Shown: positions 11,729 to 24,838 of the stretch, one piece after another
Layout: every line of letters begins with the position of its first letter
Numbering within the stretch: the first letter of the stretch is position 1
Assembly: GCA_940671915.1 (NCBI GenBank)
Contig: CALNVZ010003435.1
Span: 2,142,951-2,206,950, forward strand
DNA length: 64,000 nucleotides
Source: Paracentrotus lividus
Lineage: Eukaryota > Echinodermata > Echinoidea > Camarodonta > Echinidae
Reading direction: 5' to 3'
Translations under genes and position numbers: made by a program
The notes under the pieces: generated by a model
The model's input: only the letters and a program-made list of their open reading frames with translations
Told to the model about the DNA's origin: nothing
The model's database searches: none

Positions 11729-13612
11729 AGATCCAAATGCCATGCAAGCCTCTACTTTCAGAAATCTATTAAAGATTGTCTTTAATTTTGACCCTGCATA
11801 TTCCTCCTACTTTATTTTTATCAGTAATATGAAAATATAATTTGTGTGAAACGTAGAGGCTTTTTTAATAATTATTTTGCTCTTAGGGAAAAAACAATCA
11901 ATTTATTTACATTTTGAGGTTAAATTTAGTAAAATCTTTGTTGTTAGAAAATTTGCATCAGTTTGTTATACCATTTTCTCTTAATTGTCATTGCAAATAT
12001 GCTTGAAATTCTGATCTCGATTTAATGCCGGTTTTATGAGAAAAGAGGGGTATGCCTAAACAGAGCAGGACAGAACATATTGTATTTGTTCAAAGACAGT
12101 ACTTTTTGTACCGTTATCATCAATTCAAATGAAAATGAACATAGCTGTAAATGAAATGTGTTTTACGTTTTAAGAATGGTACTCCCTATTCTTTATTATA
12201 TTTTCCTGTTTATGTTTTCAGAAGTATGAATGTTATAAAAAATATTGTACTTTTACTTTGAAAATTGTAAGTTTATGAAATAGATTGTAGCTAATATTTA
12301 TTTCAGATATCATTGTCAAATATGTTTACCTGTATAGCCCTGGTTTCCTTTTTAAAAATGCAACATTGAATCTTTTATCAGTGTTATTTAGTAAAGTTCT
12401 GTACTTATTTACTTGCCTTTTATTAAAAATTTGTAGAAATTATTTATTAACGTACAGTGTAGCCCTAAGTTGTGGTAATAATCATATTTATAGACCATTA
12501 TAGCATTTATGTTTGTAATCCTTTTATCATATTTGATGTGATTAGGCAGAAAGTCTTCTTGAAACTATTTCCTCTGTATTTGGGGTTTTGTAATCATATT
12601 GTTAAGTCTCGCTTTATCCAAGTCCCGACTCTCGTATTATTAATCTGCCTCATATGAATGCATTCAATTATTTAACAAAAATCGTTTGGGGATAAGAATT
12701 GCCTCAAAATTTTATACTCATATATTTCTGTGTTATGTATGAGAATGTTAGTAAGACACCAGTTCATGGGATTATCCCATATTTTATAAAAAGATTTCTT
12801 CATTATAAATGATTTTTTAAATATTTGTTTTGGCTTATATTTATTTTGTCTGTTATATAAAATGACATATTAAGAAATGTATTTAAGTTGTTTATTTATA
12901 TGACTTTATCATGGCCAAATCTCCCCTGACTTTAGGATAATATTTATTGTTGTTGTTTGTTTTTTAATAATGATTATAATATTATTAAACTTCTCATTTC
13001 TCATTACTATAGGGTGTTAAAATCAAGAATACATGTATGTGTCACTATATGTTAGTAATCTAGGGGTAATTTGTTGGAATATGTTAAGTCTGAGAAATCT
13101 TCGTCTTTGTCTTCTTTGCATTTAATTGGACCAATTATAAAAATTCATACATGTATCAACAAAATTATCATACATTGAATTGGTTAATTTAAAGGTCCAC
13201 TTTGCACATGAACCAAATTTTATGTCACTTAATTTTGTATAATACACTATGTTATTATTTAACATGCAAGTCATTACAAATAGGCATGCATGCTGTACCA
13301 ATACAGCTCAACAATGTACTACAGTGAGAAATATGTACAACTAAGTGTTAGTAGTTGTGCTATATTATGTTATGCAAATTTGATACATGTTTGTAGAATT
13401 ACCTAACTCTAGATATATACTATTTGAAATATTGGTATACTACCTGTTCATTTTTATTGTTTCATGTATAGGTTATTCTTACATGTACCTACATTTTTTA
13501 GTATACAAATTGTTTGGATTACGAATGAATTCTGTAAACTAGTCTAATGAGGTTGATATATTAGCGATGTGCACATGAGCACAAAGAAACAACAGTGTTA
13601 AGAAACATTGAT

Positions 13613-13775
13613 GCTGTGGCTGATCCAGGATTTTGAAATACGGGGGGCGCATCCCGAAAATTTGAAAAAATAGGGGACGCAGCCGAAAATCTTCCGAAAA
13701 TCTACAGGCAATGAGTGGCTTTCAAGTTATAGAGGGGGCGCAAGGGATGCGCGCCCCCACCTGGATCCGCTACTG
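13613..13775. mobile_element. MITE-like element, GTGGCTGATCCAGG termini
   Basis: The left end GTGGCTGATCCAGGA pairs with the right end CCTGGATCCGCTAC. The interior contains GGGGGCGCATCC and GGATGCGCGCCCCC, giving a second inner inverted repeat. It looks like a relative of the 11574-11728 element. Confidence 0.65.
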
Positions 13776-14340
13776 ATTGATGATAATGCTAAAATTGCTT
13801 TATTTTATACCACGGTTTAATTATAAATTCAGACATTATAGTTTAAGATGATTAAAGTAGAAAATGAAACTATATTTCTTTATCATAGCAGCTCTTACTT
13901 ACATATATCAACTCAAAAACAATCCAGTATTTTGTCAATGTTGCATGCACTTAATCTTTTTTTTTGGGGGGTGGGGGTTTTGTTTGATATAGAAAATTAA
14001 CATAATATTTCTTCTTTTTTTTAGTTGAAAAATTATAACTGCTCTTTTCTGGGGAATAAGCTTCTTTAAATTACATTGCTTGCTTCTTATCAGAAGTATG
14101 AAATGCATAGTCAACGCATATGGCTGAAAGTACTTGTAGGATAAAATATTTGGATATGTGCGTATTCACCCTTGTCAGGAAGTGTGTTTATAGAGTTCAC
14201 TTATTAATGTTTTGCTGAATCTATTCACACTGTGTAAGTAAATGTATTCAATGCTATTTATTTTCAAAGAGTTGCATAAATGCATAGTGTTTATAGAAAA
14301 TAGAATTCCAGTTGTCATTCTTGTTTCTGTTTGATATATT

Positions 14341-14508
14341 CAGGGGCCGCAGAGCTGGGGGGGGGGGGGGGGGGGGGGGAGGTGAAAAAAAAATTGGGAG
14401 AGGGGGCTCCAATTTTTTTTCAGCAAACGTGTACAAAAATGCAAAAATTACCATAGTTATGTGATTTTTAGCCTGTTTAGCTCCCTCCCCCACGATCTGT
14501 GGCCCCTG
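14341..14508. mobile_element. Second copy of the CAGGGGCCGC...GCGGCCCCTG MITE family
   Basis: It begins CAGGGGCCGCAGAGCTGGGG and ends ATCTGTGGCCCCTG. The interior shares CAAACGTGTACAAAAATGCA with the 3266-3435 copy. A long G run follows the left terminus. No clear target-site duplication is visible for this copy. Confidence 0.7.
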
Positions 14509-14735
14509 ATAATTATTTCTCTATATCAAGTGTGGTCTTTCATATTTTATTAGAATTGATTTATCTGTGCTGTACATGGTCTAATGAAATCCATCTTTGA
14601 TAGCTAGTGACTTTGAAGTGAACTACAAAAAAACAAAAACAAAAACAAAAATGAATCAAGTGATTAGTAACAGACTTTATAGAATTTAATCAGTAAGGAA
14701 ATTTTTTTTTTTTTTTTAAACTACATGAACCCGGG

Positions 14736-14970
14736 TATAGTCCTCTCCTGCTATAATGAGCACAAATACAAGATTTTGTTATAATGAGGCGTCAGTTTCC
14801 TGCAGTTTCCAGGGAAACATTCGGCTTTCAGCTTTTAACATGTCTAACGTGTTTAAGCCATATTAAGATTTCGGGATTCTATTCAAATGACGATAAATCG
14901 GCTTTTAGAACAAAATACGCAGGTGTTTGGCTTAGTCCTGAGCATCCCATTATAACAGGAATGGACTGTA
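14736..14970. mobile_element. Dispersed 'CAGTCCACTCC-TTATAA' inverted-repeat element
   Basis: Left end TATAGTCCTCTCCTGCTATAATGAG and right end CCCATTATAACAGGAATGG/ACTGTA are inverted relatives. Members of the same family lie at 33681-33861, 35081-35225, 48301-48354, 53158-53289 and 54790-54977, recognisable by the repeated words TTATAATGAG, CTTAGTCCTGAG and GGACTGTA. Confidence 0.65.
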
Positions 14971-16604
14971 TTTTAAAGGTAGTGTTATCCTTTTTCACAA
15001 ATTGCGAAAACTAATGCAACTTGGCATAACCTTAGAATATGATCGACATGATGATTGACCTTGTACTGTCTATTCAATCTAGGTTGCCTAGATCAGTAAT
15101 ATATTGAAATTTGATTACCAATCTAGACCAGCTCTCCATCAGCATCGTAGATATTACAGCGTGTGCAGCTCGTTTGCTCAGCATAGACCACACCCAGCAA
15201 TATACACACGGCGTATAGCATGCATTACCTCCGTGCTAACGGTCGACGGTTAATTTGAATTTCGCACTGTACAATATTATTTTCGAGGAACGAAAAATTA
15301 GGAATGAATTTTGATAATCGCAATATAATGACAAACATACACTTTTGAGCTTAAGACATTTATACATTTGAGGGACGATAAAGTCATTGATATACTACTA
15401 TATCCTCTCAAAAACTAGAAATGTAAGATTTTTGCCAGCAAAAGGATGACACAGTTCAGTAATACATCACTGTGATGGAGATTGCACATTTGTTCCAGAA
15501 TGCAATAAGGTAGGAAAACTACCCTGATAATTTGAAATTTACTTGCATCAGCAATTCCAACTTAAAAAAATCTGCGAATTTGCTTCTTTGAGTACTTTCA
15601 GAAGAAACCAAATTCTTTCTATTGTTGTATTGCCCTTTAATTTTGTGTGTGTGTAATATGATGTAAAATCAATGGAGAGTGATAGTGATGGACAATAATT
15701 TAAACATGGCATGCAACCAAGAAAGAATATCTCTCTCAATCTCCCTTTTCATCTCTAAATGCCTTCATGCATTGTCTGCCTGTCATCTTCTTCTGCACAT
15801 GTCTTCTCATTCTCTAACTCATCTCTACCTCTCTCTAATCTTGTTTTTGTATTTCTCTCTTCTTATCTCTGCATCTTTAAATATAGTCTTCCTTTCTCTT
15901 TCTCTCTCTCTCTCTCACTGTCTAAATCTCTCCAGTACCCCTTTTTATTGTCATCGTTCAAACCTCTCTCTCTCTCTCAAGTTTCATTAATATACAAACA
16001 CCCATCTCCTGAGAAACCTACTTCATTCATAACTTACAGCAAAGTCTTTCATGAATGAGAGTCCTTATGTTCTCTACAAGAACATGAGACCACCACCCAT
16101 CTTACGTATGCAAATTATTTTTCACCCACAAATCTATAGGACCTGTGGAGTTAACAAAACAATTCCCACGCCACAATTGTGTTTCTTTCTTTCAAATACA
16201 TGCAGTAGACTGTATACCTGTCGAGGACACACCCCAGTAATTCTCTTTCACTATGTGATCTAGACCTCCTTGGTTCTTTTGTTATAACTCCCTATGGAAA
16301 CAGAAGGTCTACCTTTCTTTTATATCAAGGTCTCAAGCACACTAGGAGCTGGATTTGTCTTTAATACATGCAGAGTTGTGTAATAAGGATAAACCCTTCC
16401 TTATTGGTTTGACAAAAGAAGGCTTGTGGATCGGCTTATTTGAGCAGCTTTCAGTCCATTCACATTCTCAATCAAATACAGACATGCAATGTTTATCGAT
16501 CCATGTATGCCCAGTTGGAAAAGCTTAAGACTTAAAATGCATTGTATATGCAGCAAATGCTTCTTGAGAGTACTTAAAAATGCATTTCTAAAGAGGATTT
16601 GACT

Positions 16605-16896
16605 GTAAGGGTGCTATCTTACTACGCGGAGACGTCTCCAGGACAGAATAGAAAATTTCGTCTCCGCGACGGATACAAAGTATTAGAGACGCCTCCGATA
16701 TCGCGGAGACTTCTCCGAGACGTCTCCGAGACATCTCCGCGACAATTTATGAAAAAAAAGTGTGAAATAGTCCCAAATCCATCTCTGAGACGTCTCCGCG
16801 ATATCGGAGACGTCTCTAATACTTTATATCCGTCGCGGAGACAAAATTTTCTATTCTGTCGCGGAGACGTCTCCGCGAAGTGATATACCACCCTTA
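16605..16896. mobile_element. 292-bp near-perfect palindrome rich in GGAGACGTCTCC
   Basis: The outer ends are TAAGGGTG (16605) and CACCCTTA (ending 16896). The arms run inward through GACAGAATAGAAAATTTCGT and its inverted partner ACAAAATTTTCTATTCTGTC, then GGATACAAAGTATTAGAGAC against GTCTCTAATACTTTATATCC, with a short AT-rich loop near 16742-16785. Each arm carries several copies of GGAGACGTCTCC or GAGACGTCTCCG, itself palindromic. Short open frames on both strands are a by-product of the symmetry. Confidence 0.85.
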
Positions 16897-19800
16897 GCTT
16901 CTATTCCTGTGACTTAAAACAGGGATCTATATCAGCATACTAAAGTTTTATAATAAACATTTTTAAACAATATCAGTTCATCTGAAATTCAACTGTCTAA
17001 AGAGTGTAGGCTCATGTCTGTAATTTTGTTTAAAATCTAACATTAACAGCAACCAAATTGTAAATGCCATTAATAAGTGGTGATTTAAGAACATAATACA
17101 CAAGATGGACTCAATAATTAACATCAACATGTCCGTTTGAACCCCACCCCCCCCCAAAAAAAAAAAAAAAAAAAAAAAAACAAGAGTTAGTGTGGTGGCC
17201 AAAGCAAATGATCACACTTTGTTAGTTACCTTTGATGCAATTTGCCAAAACATAATGTAGACAAATAAAAAACACATAATGAAATAAATTTCCATGTTGA
17301 ATTTATTTTAATTTTATAAATTAATATACAAGTACATGTAGGTGGTATGAAATGAAGATACCATTTTTCAGAGTACAAAAAGCACATTTATTTTATCTTT
17401 CTTGATTGATGGTACAAAAATTGAATATGCACAATAGATTAATGTGGACGGACAAAGAAAGACAGAAATAATTGGAAAGACAATTGTGATCACATATGAA
17501 TCATTATTACTTACAAGACACTTACATATTTTTTGTACACAAAATTATACTTCTTAACATTCTACAAGTAGCAAAACTTGAACAAGTTATCATTCCATAG
17601 AGTTTTGATATACAATTTATTCAGTACAATATTAGCAGCTGCAGCTAACTATAAATAAATATACATGTATGTATGTACAAAACCATACTGATTCTGTATT
17701 GTACACTGAGATCTATTTAAGACATCTTATCTTATCTTACACAAACCATGGATATATCCATGTACCTAAAAATAAAGCCAGAAGCTTTCTCAAATTTTAC
17801 AAGTGGTCAAAGTTGCAAAAAGTCATTCTGAGGCATAAAGTTGGTTTACATATTAAAGTTTGGATTTTTGAAGAAAAGAAAGAAATTTCTGACAAAGTTG
17901 ATATCCCTATATTTTGTGAAAGTTTTATGGCAGAAAAGGTACATTGAATAGTCGATACATTTTCAATTTTCATGTACGTACAGGCCAAATGTCAATTTAT
18001 TACATTTGAAAAAAAAAAGAAGAAAATACTTAGTGATGAGATATTGAGGTGGTATACAATGTATGTTCAAGGCATCTGAAACTAGGCACTGAATAATCAA
18101 CAAATCCAAAAATTGCACTCTTATTTCATTCTTGCTGTGACATATCCATAGAAACCAATAAACAATTATTCCAAACATCAAAAGTACATAGACCCTAAAT
18201 TGAGCAACTGATACATCAATTCATTTGGAGCAATTACTTCATACGTGAACAAATGATGTAAGAGAGAATGCTTATTAGATACCATCCATTATTTGCCAAC
18301 ATGGGCCCAAAATCAATTAATAGTGCACTCACATTATGGCTGAAGTCACAAATGGGCAAAGCCTGATGTCATATTAGTTCAATATTGACAGGTTAACAAA
18401 CTGCACTCCTGTTTATTACCGTCCCTCGATTAGTCCTGTATTGAGGTTTAATGATCGGTATGGATACCATGGTAATAAGAGAATTAATGGCCAATGCTTC
18501 AAATACAGACAGGTGGAACGCCATTAAGTTTGTTTAATGAAACTAGTGAATTTATAACCATCCAAATGAGATAGAAATAGAAGCTGCAATGGTAGATATT
18601 TAAAAATGCATTTTCTTCACCTTAATAAATTTGTATAATAATCTTTCTCTTTAACCAAAACCAAAGAATTAACAGCAATACATGTACAGTGTTGGTAACA
18701 TAATCAACACAAATTTCCCTTATTTTATATTATGTATGGTTTGTATTTGTATGGTTCATTAATTCATCTGCTATTTTAAATCAAAAATTATTTTCAAACT
18801 TATCAGTCACAGCTGATGGATAAAATGGATATGAGAACAATGTTTTTGAAAGGGAATTATGTAAACAATTTGAAACATGCTTTCAAGGCTAATGATGAAC
18901 ACATGAGAAAACTGTTTATGATCTACATGTAAGAGATATTACAACTCCTACAGATGACCAACAGAAAATAACATTTTCATAACCGAACCAACAGTGTAAA
19001 CTATGAACAGATCACCCTCTACATACATTAGTGTAGATGAGACTAAAGAGGAAAATATATATAGTTACAATGATCAGTTCACTCCTTGCATGGTTAATTG
19101 AGATTTGAAGGTTGATTTAATCCAAATCAATTAATGAGTATTGTCATGTTTTTAATAATCAACAGATCAATAACTAGACAATAGCTATCACAAAGAACAT
19201 GGATTGGAATATTGAGTATGCAGATAAGGTACATTCTCCACTTGGTAAGCTATCTAAGCACATAGTTTATGATATTTATTATACCATTTGCCTCTAACCC
19301 AACTCACAATACAAGGCATGCATTACAAAAGAAATTGAATTCCAAAAACACAGGTCTTAGTCATGCATACATTATTAAATCATGTGAATACCTGGAAAAT
19401 TATGGATGATTTATCTGGGCAAAGTTCAAAACCAATAAATTGAGAGGTTGCTATCAATATTCCATGACTAAATTCTATTAGTGATTGGACTTCTTTGGAG
19501 AAAAAACATTAATGGCATCATGCATTTTCATGAATTATGGCTCCTAAAACAAATTCATTTTCACCATAGCCTAATTGCAACAACGAAAGACAACTTTCCC
19601 TGTCTTTAATAGGCAAAACTTAATACTTCAACCTAATTCCCAAGTGCATGATTATTTTCCCCTTTCATTTACTTTTTTTATTTTTTTATTAAGTACATGT
19701 TGCTCTTCTAGTTTTCCTAGAATAAAAAAGGAAGATGAAAGGGAGGAAAAGGAGAATTTTAAATACATGCAGGCCTGTGTGTGTGTTTCGAAATGCTGTT

Positions 19801-20584
19801 TCTACTAAACTGCACAAGCCTGTGTGAGAATCAAGTTTAATTCTCACTGAAAATCAGTCTGATGTTGTTTAAATACCTTCTGTCAGATAAAATTTTATGA
19901 GTAATCTTTACAATGTACATGTATGTATGTACACCCTATATTGAATCAGCCTCCCTCTGTGAATACTTTACATTTTCTCCTATATGGGACATAACTTAAG
20001 CATGGGTATGGTTAGCCTTGTAAATTTGCATCTTTGACAGGGTAACAGAAATGGAATAGAAATGTTCAATAACCTTTGAAATAGCAAAAGATGCTATGTG
20101 TTTGTTTAAAATTTAATTGATAGACATGGTGGACAAGTACAAATTGTATTGACCTCAATACTAAGAAGTTGCATGTAGTACAGAATATGCTTGCATAGCA
20201 AACAACATGAATATGAAAGAATCCCCTAAGATATTTATTTCCTTTAGTTAAGAAATCATATTATAATTCTTTGCAAAATCTACCAAAATGTTGTTTCCCA
20301 ACACAAACTTAAGCCACAGCAGACTAGAACACACAATATCAATAACCTCATGATCTACAACATGTTATGAAGAACTTTGGCCAAGTCCTGCGTTTCTTTA
20401 TCTATGGTACATGCAATCTCTTCTCTATTGAAAGACAGACAGGTATTAAAACTGGAGACACTGGGGGAGCAGGGACAAAAAAGTTAGAAACAGAATCTAA
20501 TACTCATTAAAGTACAGTACAGTAAAAGTTTTAAGTAAATATCTATCTATAGACATAACAATGACAGCTGATGACAAAATGAAA

Positions 20585-22063
20585 TCAGAGAATTCTTTGG
20601 GAATAAGCTGGAAGATTAAGTTTATGGCCGCTGACTCCAGGTAGGAGTTCTGAAGCCATGGCTCCTGCTGTCTCTCTATCCATCACACCTCTGTGCAACG
20701 GATCACCCAGCTTGGCTCCCGGCTCTCCTGTACTGTTCACATACCCTGCCCCAAGCTTGAACTGCTTCGGCTTGACGTGTCTACCTTTGTTTTTGTTCTT
20801 CTGGTCTTGATCTCTGAGCAGTTTGCTAACGGCAGCCAGTTCTTGCGAAAGGGGAAAGTCTTTGACAGATGGTGGCAGAGTCACAGCTCTACCACTCACT
20901 TCGGCAAGCATTGATCTATCCCCTCTGCTCCCTACATGCGGCGCAGAAGAGCGTTCAAGAAGGACTTTGTAGGATGGAGAGTGTTCTGGCTCGGATTTAG
21001 CACTCGATGGCTTGCTGGGGATCTTCTCTAAGTGATCATGGTGAAGAACTTCATTGTCATCATGTATCTGTCTCTGATATGGTGTGATTTTCTTTAATGG
21101 ATTGAGAGTCAGGTCCAAAATATTATGAGGAGTAACATTTACAGATTGGGCTGGGAATTTCTCGTAGCTGTTGGTGGCACTGCTTCCTCCATATAAACTA
21201 TGAGTGAGTTTGAGTCGTGGGCTTTCTCTTGGGTTTATGATATGATCAAATTGCCCATTGTTATTCTTCTCCACTTTCCTTATTGGCAAGATGGGAGTTG
21301 CTTGGCGCTCGATCTTGAGACGCATTCCATCATCCAAACCCCTACCTTCCACACCACCTTTCAGAGTAACCCTAGCATCTTCCTCATCTTCCGGGGAGGA
21401 TGTATCCGTCACAACATACAAACCATCCCCAAGCCCACGGAGCTTCCCACCTCCTTTAGAACGCTTCTCTCTCCTATCTCTCCCTGTGGATGTCTTTTTG
21501 GCAATGTACTTTCCAAGCTGAGCATGCTCCTTGATTCCATTTGATGTCTCCTTTTTGGCATGGTTCAACGTTTTCTCTAAGTACTCCCGTAATTTCAGGA
21601 TGTGATTAGAAAAACCATCTTCCTCTATAGCTCGTTCCAGAGCCACTCCGCTATAATATTTAAGTGTTGTATGATGCAATCCTTTAGGGTCATACACATA
21701 CCTGTACGTTCTTGGCTCTACACAACGCTTCCAGGAGTCGTCCCCAGGGGGTGGCGGCTCATGACGTCTCCCTTTATTCCTTTTCTTAGCACCATCTTCT
21801 ATGTCCCGCTTCTTAGGTGGAGCTGGAGTTTCTCCCCATGCGTACTTCACGTAAGGTAGCGTGTCATCCCATCCCCGCACTGCTAGATTCCAATCATTAC
21901 ATATTACCCTGTCAACATAATCCCGTCCATCATCAGGCTCTTCGCTGACAGACAGGAGGTTGTCCATCCATGTTCTCTCTTCATCTTGGCTAACTACATC
22001 CTTTATAATGACTTTATCCGAGGAGTGTCTCAGTCGGTGAGTATTAATCCCTCCCCCTTCCAT
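20585..22063 (-). CDS. Unrecognised 492-aa protein, single coding exon
   Basis: A long open frame runs from ATG at 22063 (MEGGGINTHRLRHSSDK) to TGA at 20585. The frame stays open upstream to a good splice acceptor (TTTTCAG, exon edge 22120). The most likely upstream exon, ending at 24081 before GTGAGT, cannot be in frame: its ATG reads seven codons and then stops across the junction, a small upstream ORF. I therefore choose the 22063 ATG. The protein is hydrophilic with no signal peptide or membrane segment. The most ordered-looking part is residues ~20-160, with RVICNDWNLAVRGWDDTLPY, YVKYAWGE and a helical stretch HILKLREYLEKTLNHAKKE. The rest is basic, proline- and serine-rich and probably disordered. 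I do not recognise the family. Coding-like composition and splice signals support a real gene. Confidence 0.75.
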   Translation of the reverse strand: MEGGGINTHRLRHSSDKVIIKDVVSQDEERTWMDNLLSVSEEPDDGRDYVDRVICNDWNLAVRGWDDTLPYVKYAWGETPAPPKKRDIEDGAKKRNKGRRHEPPPPGDDSWKRCVEPRTYRYVYDPKGLHHTTLKYYSGVALERAIEEDGFSNHILKLREYLEKTLNHAKKETSNGIKEHAQLGKYIAKKTSTGRDRREKRSKGGGKLRGLGDGLYVVTDTSSPEDEEDARVTLKGGVEGRGLDDGMRLKIERQATPILPIRKVEKNNNGQFDHIINPRESPRLKLTHSLYGGSSATNSYEKFPAQSVNVTPHNILDLTLNPLKKITPYQRQIHDDNEVLHHDHLEKIPSKPSSAKSEPEHSPSYKVLLERSSAPHVGSRGDRSMLAEVSGRAVTLPPSVKDFPLSQELAAVSKLLRDQDQKNKNKGRHVKPKQFKLGAGYVNSTGEPGAKLGDPLHRGVMDRETAGAMASELLPGVSGHKLNLPAYSQRIL

Positions 22064-22120
22064 AGCATCTGTGATAATGGGGGTACGGCTTGTCCCATAT
22101 CTCTTCTCAAGATAGCTAAC

Positions 22121-24080
22121 CTGAAAACAGAGGCATACAAACAATTTGGAAATCAAATTTAGTGAACATAAAGTTCTGGATTACTGCATCAATAAATCAG
22201 TGTAAAGGCTCAACATGTACTCCTATAAACTCTTTGATACTTTTGTTCCATTTGACATAGATTATGCATGCCTTTAAAAGTGTTCAAACTTTGCAGACAT
22301 GTAGAAACAAAGTTACATTAGATTTTACAGCACTTGGGTTTTGTTTTGTTTTTTATTATTATTGTTACAGGGCTGAGGTTCTATTCTCAAAGAAATTCCA
22401 TGAATTTGTGGGTTTTTTCCAAAACTGAACATTAGGCCCTACAACTATTTTTTCAAAACTCCCATTATGCTAGATCGAATGCTTGTTCTGCATATGAAAT
22501 TTTTAAAAGTCAGGAAAGATTTTTTAAAATACTATGACTTTATTTCATTCATTATATGCAGATCAAGCATCCAATCTAAAACTTATATTGTCAATTGATG
22601 GGAGATACATTGAAATTTTTAAAGACTTTTTAGGCCTGTAAGTTGTCTACAACTTGTGCAAGATATGAGATGTTTAAATGATAGGCCTAAAACATTCGAA
22701 CAATAAGATGCTCATTTGTAACCGAAGCTGAACAAAATAGAGCCTAGAGACAGAGTCTAAAATATAGGAAATATATTAATTAAAAATAAAGAAAGTGATA
22801 CTGATTAGGTCCAGATTTAGATCTGTACAGAGTCTATAGTCTAAAGTCTACTTTCTTCTTTAAAATCAAACCATTGTCATTGTGGCCTTGCCATGCATTT
22901 TGTTTGCAAGGCCTGCTTTATCAGGCCAGGGGCACAGTCAATCAGAATGAGATATCAATGACTTCCAACTTAACGTTAGAATCTAACAAAGAATAAAAGA
23001 TCCAAACAAAACTAAATTTTGAAATTTTTTCACAATCAATCATTTTAAAACTGTTACAAACTGTTCTTGTTCAAAAGTGCATGCAAAATGAATTCCAGTT
23101 TAGCAAAACAAAATGATTGATAAGCCTGTTTACTTTTAAAACTGTTTGAAAAAAACACGTTCTTCTAAGTATGGTAGGGGTTCATAAAGCTACGCGGTTC
23201 ATAAAGCTACGCACTGCAAAATACGCGCTTTAAAGTGAATGGGGCCAAAATATGCACTCGCATAATACAGGCGCCGTCATAGCAAAACAGTGTTTCATTT
23301 CAAAGTTCTAAATTTCACCTTTTACGGCTAAACATAGAAGCAAGGTGCTAAAAAGGTAAAAATTATTGAATTGTGGCAACTATTTCATAATATATCATGA
23401 AAATTTGGAAGAAAACACATAATTGAAAGTGTTAAATCAAACTTCAAAGTGAGTGCGTAGACTTATGAACCGTTTTTTTCTGACGGCAACGGAGGAGAGG
23501 GCTTCGATCTTCGCCGCGATTCTAATTGCTGTTAGTTTTATCTTATGTTTTTTGCACTAAGTTAATCCTCACAAAATGTAGCAAAAGATGGTATAAAAAT
23601 AGTAATATGAAATATTAAATTCTATGACTTCTAAATTGTCAAAAACTAAGTGCGTAGCTTTATGAACCCCCTTCATACTGATTGAGTTGTGGATCATGAC
23701 AATTGACATGAAGTAATTTCTTGTCTTGAAATTTCTTGTTTCACTGAATCTGAAGAAATCAAGAATGATGAATCTTAAAATAATAATTTACTTTGTATTG
23801 AAATTAAGGTCAAACTTTCGGAGTGCAGGCATAGATCTAACGTTAGTTTCTTCCCTCAATTTCGTCATAAATAAATTGCTTGTTCGGCCACCACCAATGC
23901 ACTGCACTGGCACGCAACTACCCAACAGCCAGCCGTGAACCGCATCCCCGCCGAAACTTCAGGGGAGGGAGCGTTTTAATTTCCGAAGGGTCAAGGCGTC
24001 ACTGGTCGCCAAGCTACGACAGGAAAGAATAGACGGGCACGCACATTCATGAACATTTGACATTTAATAAATAAACTCAC
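22121..24080 (-). other. Putative intron of the 20.6-kb gene, carrying a MITE
   Basis: The interval runs from a GTGAGT donor (24080) to a TTTTCAG acceptor (22121). It is AT-rich and non-coding and contains the inverted-repeat element at 23176-23671. Confidence 0.4.
23176..23671. mobile_element. MITE-like element with TTCATAAAGCTACGCA termini
   Basis: The left end reads AGGGGTTCATAAAGCTACGC and the right end AGTGCGTAGCTTTATGAACC in inverted orientation. There are sub-terminal copies: a second GTTCATAAAGCTACGCA at the left, and GAGTGCGTAGACTTATGAACC internally near 23453. The layout (terminal inverted repeat plus internal echo, AT-rich core) mirrors the element at 3852-4309. Confidence 0.75.
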
Positions 24081-24130
24081 CTTTCTGCATCAAAACCATT
24101 AACTGACTTCTTCACTCCTAGGATCCTGAA
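24081..24130 (-). other. Probable non-coding first exon of the 20585-22063 gene
   Basis: On the minus strand, GTTTTGATGCAGAAAG is followed by a strong GTGAGT donor at 24080-24075. If joined to the acceptor at 22120, the ATG in this exon gives a seven-codon upstream ORF ending in TAG just past the junction. The upper boundary is a guess. There could be other exons in the 22.1-24.1 kb intron. Confidence 0.35.
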
Positions 24131-24710
24131 ACAGAAGAGATCTGGAATTCCAATCTGTCAAATAATTTAACCTTTCCGTTTTGTCGTTAAGAAAATTCCA
24201 ATATTCTCCTAAAAATCTTGACAATTTTGCCTCTACCTTTTTTTTATATTCTGTTTGCCGCCCTCACACGTACCGTATCTGCACTAGTAGCCGATCACTT
24301 TGAATTGAAATATAAATGAATCACAAATGTTTACTGTCAGAAAGAGTTTCTGTGTAAATCTGGAGAGGTAAAATGTTAGTAAACATATCTTCGAAATTAT
24401 ACTTTTTCTTTTCGTCGCTGAGTGGTTTTCTAAAGGAATATTGCGTACGGACTCTAGTGGCCTAGTACCCGATCACCCTGAACTAGTTCCCGATCAGCAA
24501 CAAAAAGCGCTATTTTCTACTGTTAATTGATTGATTATAGTCTTCACTTTTATGCAAAAAAATGTAGGTAGACGGTAGTTTCAATGATATCGGCCGAATA
24601 TTTTGTATTGGCTACAAAACCAGTGATGTAGATTTAGATCTTCTTGTTTCAAATTTGATAAATTTAAGGAAGTAAAATGGGCGGTTTTTAGGGGGAATGG
24701 TTCTCATAAA

Positions 24711-24838
24711 ATCGCGCGCGCGCGCTCTCTCTCTCTAGCTCTCTCTGTCTGTCTCTTTAACTCCTTTTCCCCCTCTCCCTCTCTCTCTCTATCTCTCGCT
24801 CTCTCCCCCCCCCCTGTATCTCTCCTCTCCCTTCCCCT
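24711..24838. repeat. CG/CT low-complexity tract
   Basis: A short CGCGCG run passes into CTCTCT and C-rich simple sequence for about 125 bp. No coding potential. Confidence 0.8.

Larger units (their letters stand above)
10856..20584. other. AT-rich 3' flanks between ATMIN and the convergent minus-strand gene
   Basis: No exon is convincing in this 9.7-kb interval. ATMIN and the 20.6-kb gene point toward each other, so part of each side is probably long 3' UTR, but I could not fix a polyadenylation site for either. Mobile-element remnants at 11574, 13613, 14341, 14736 and 16605 are listed separately. A CT-rich low-complexity tract occupies about 15720-15980. Confidence 0.5.

Noticed and set aside
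15679..16058. Serine/leucine-rich open frames at 15.7-16.1 kb.
   Set aside because: They come from a CT-rich low-complexity tract and have no coding features or splice signals.
16599..16891. Two overlapping ~90-codon frames on opposite strands with similar peptides.
   Set aside because: They arise from the palindrome's symmetry. No start context, splice signals or other copies support a protein.
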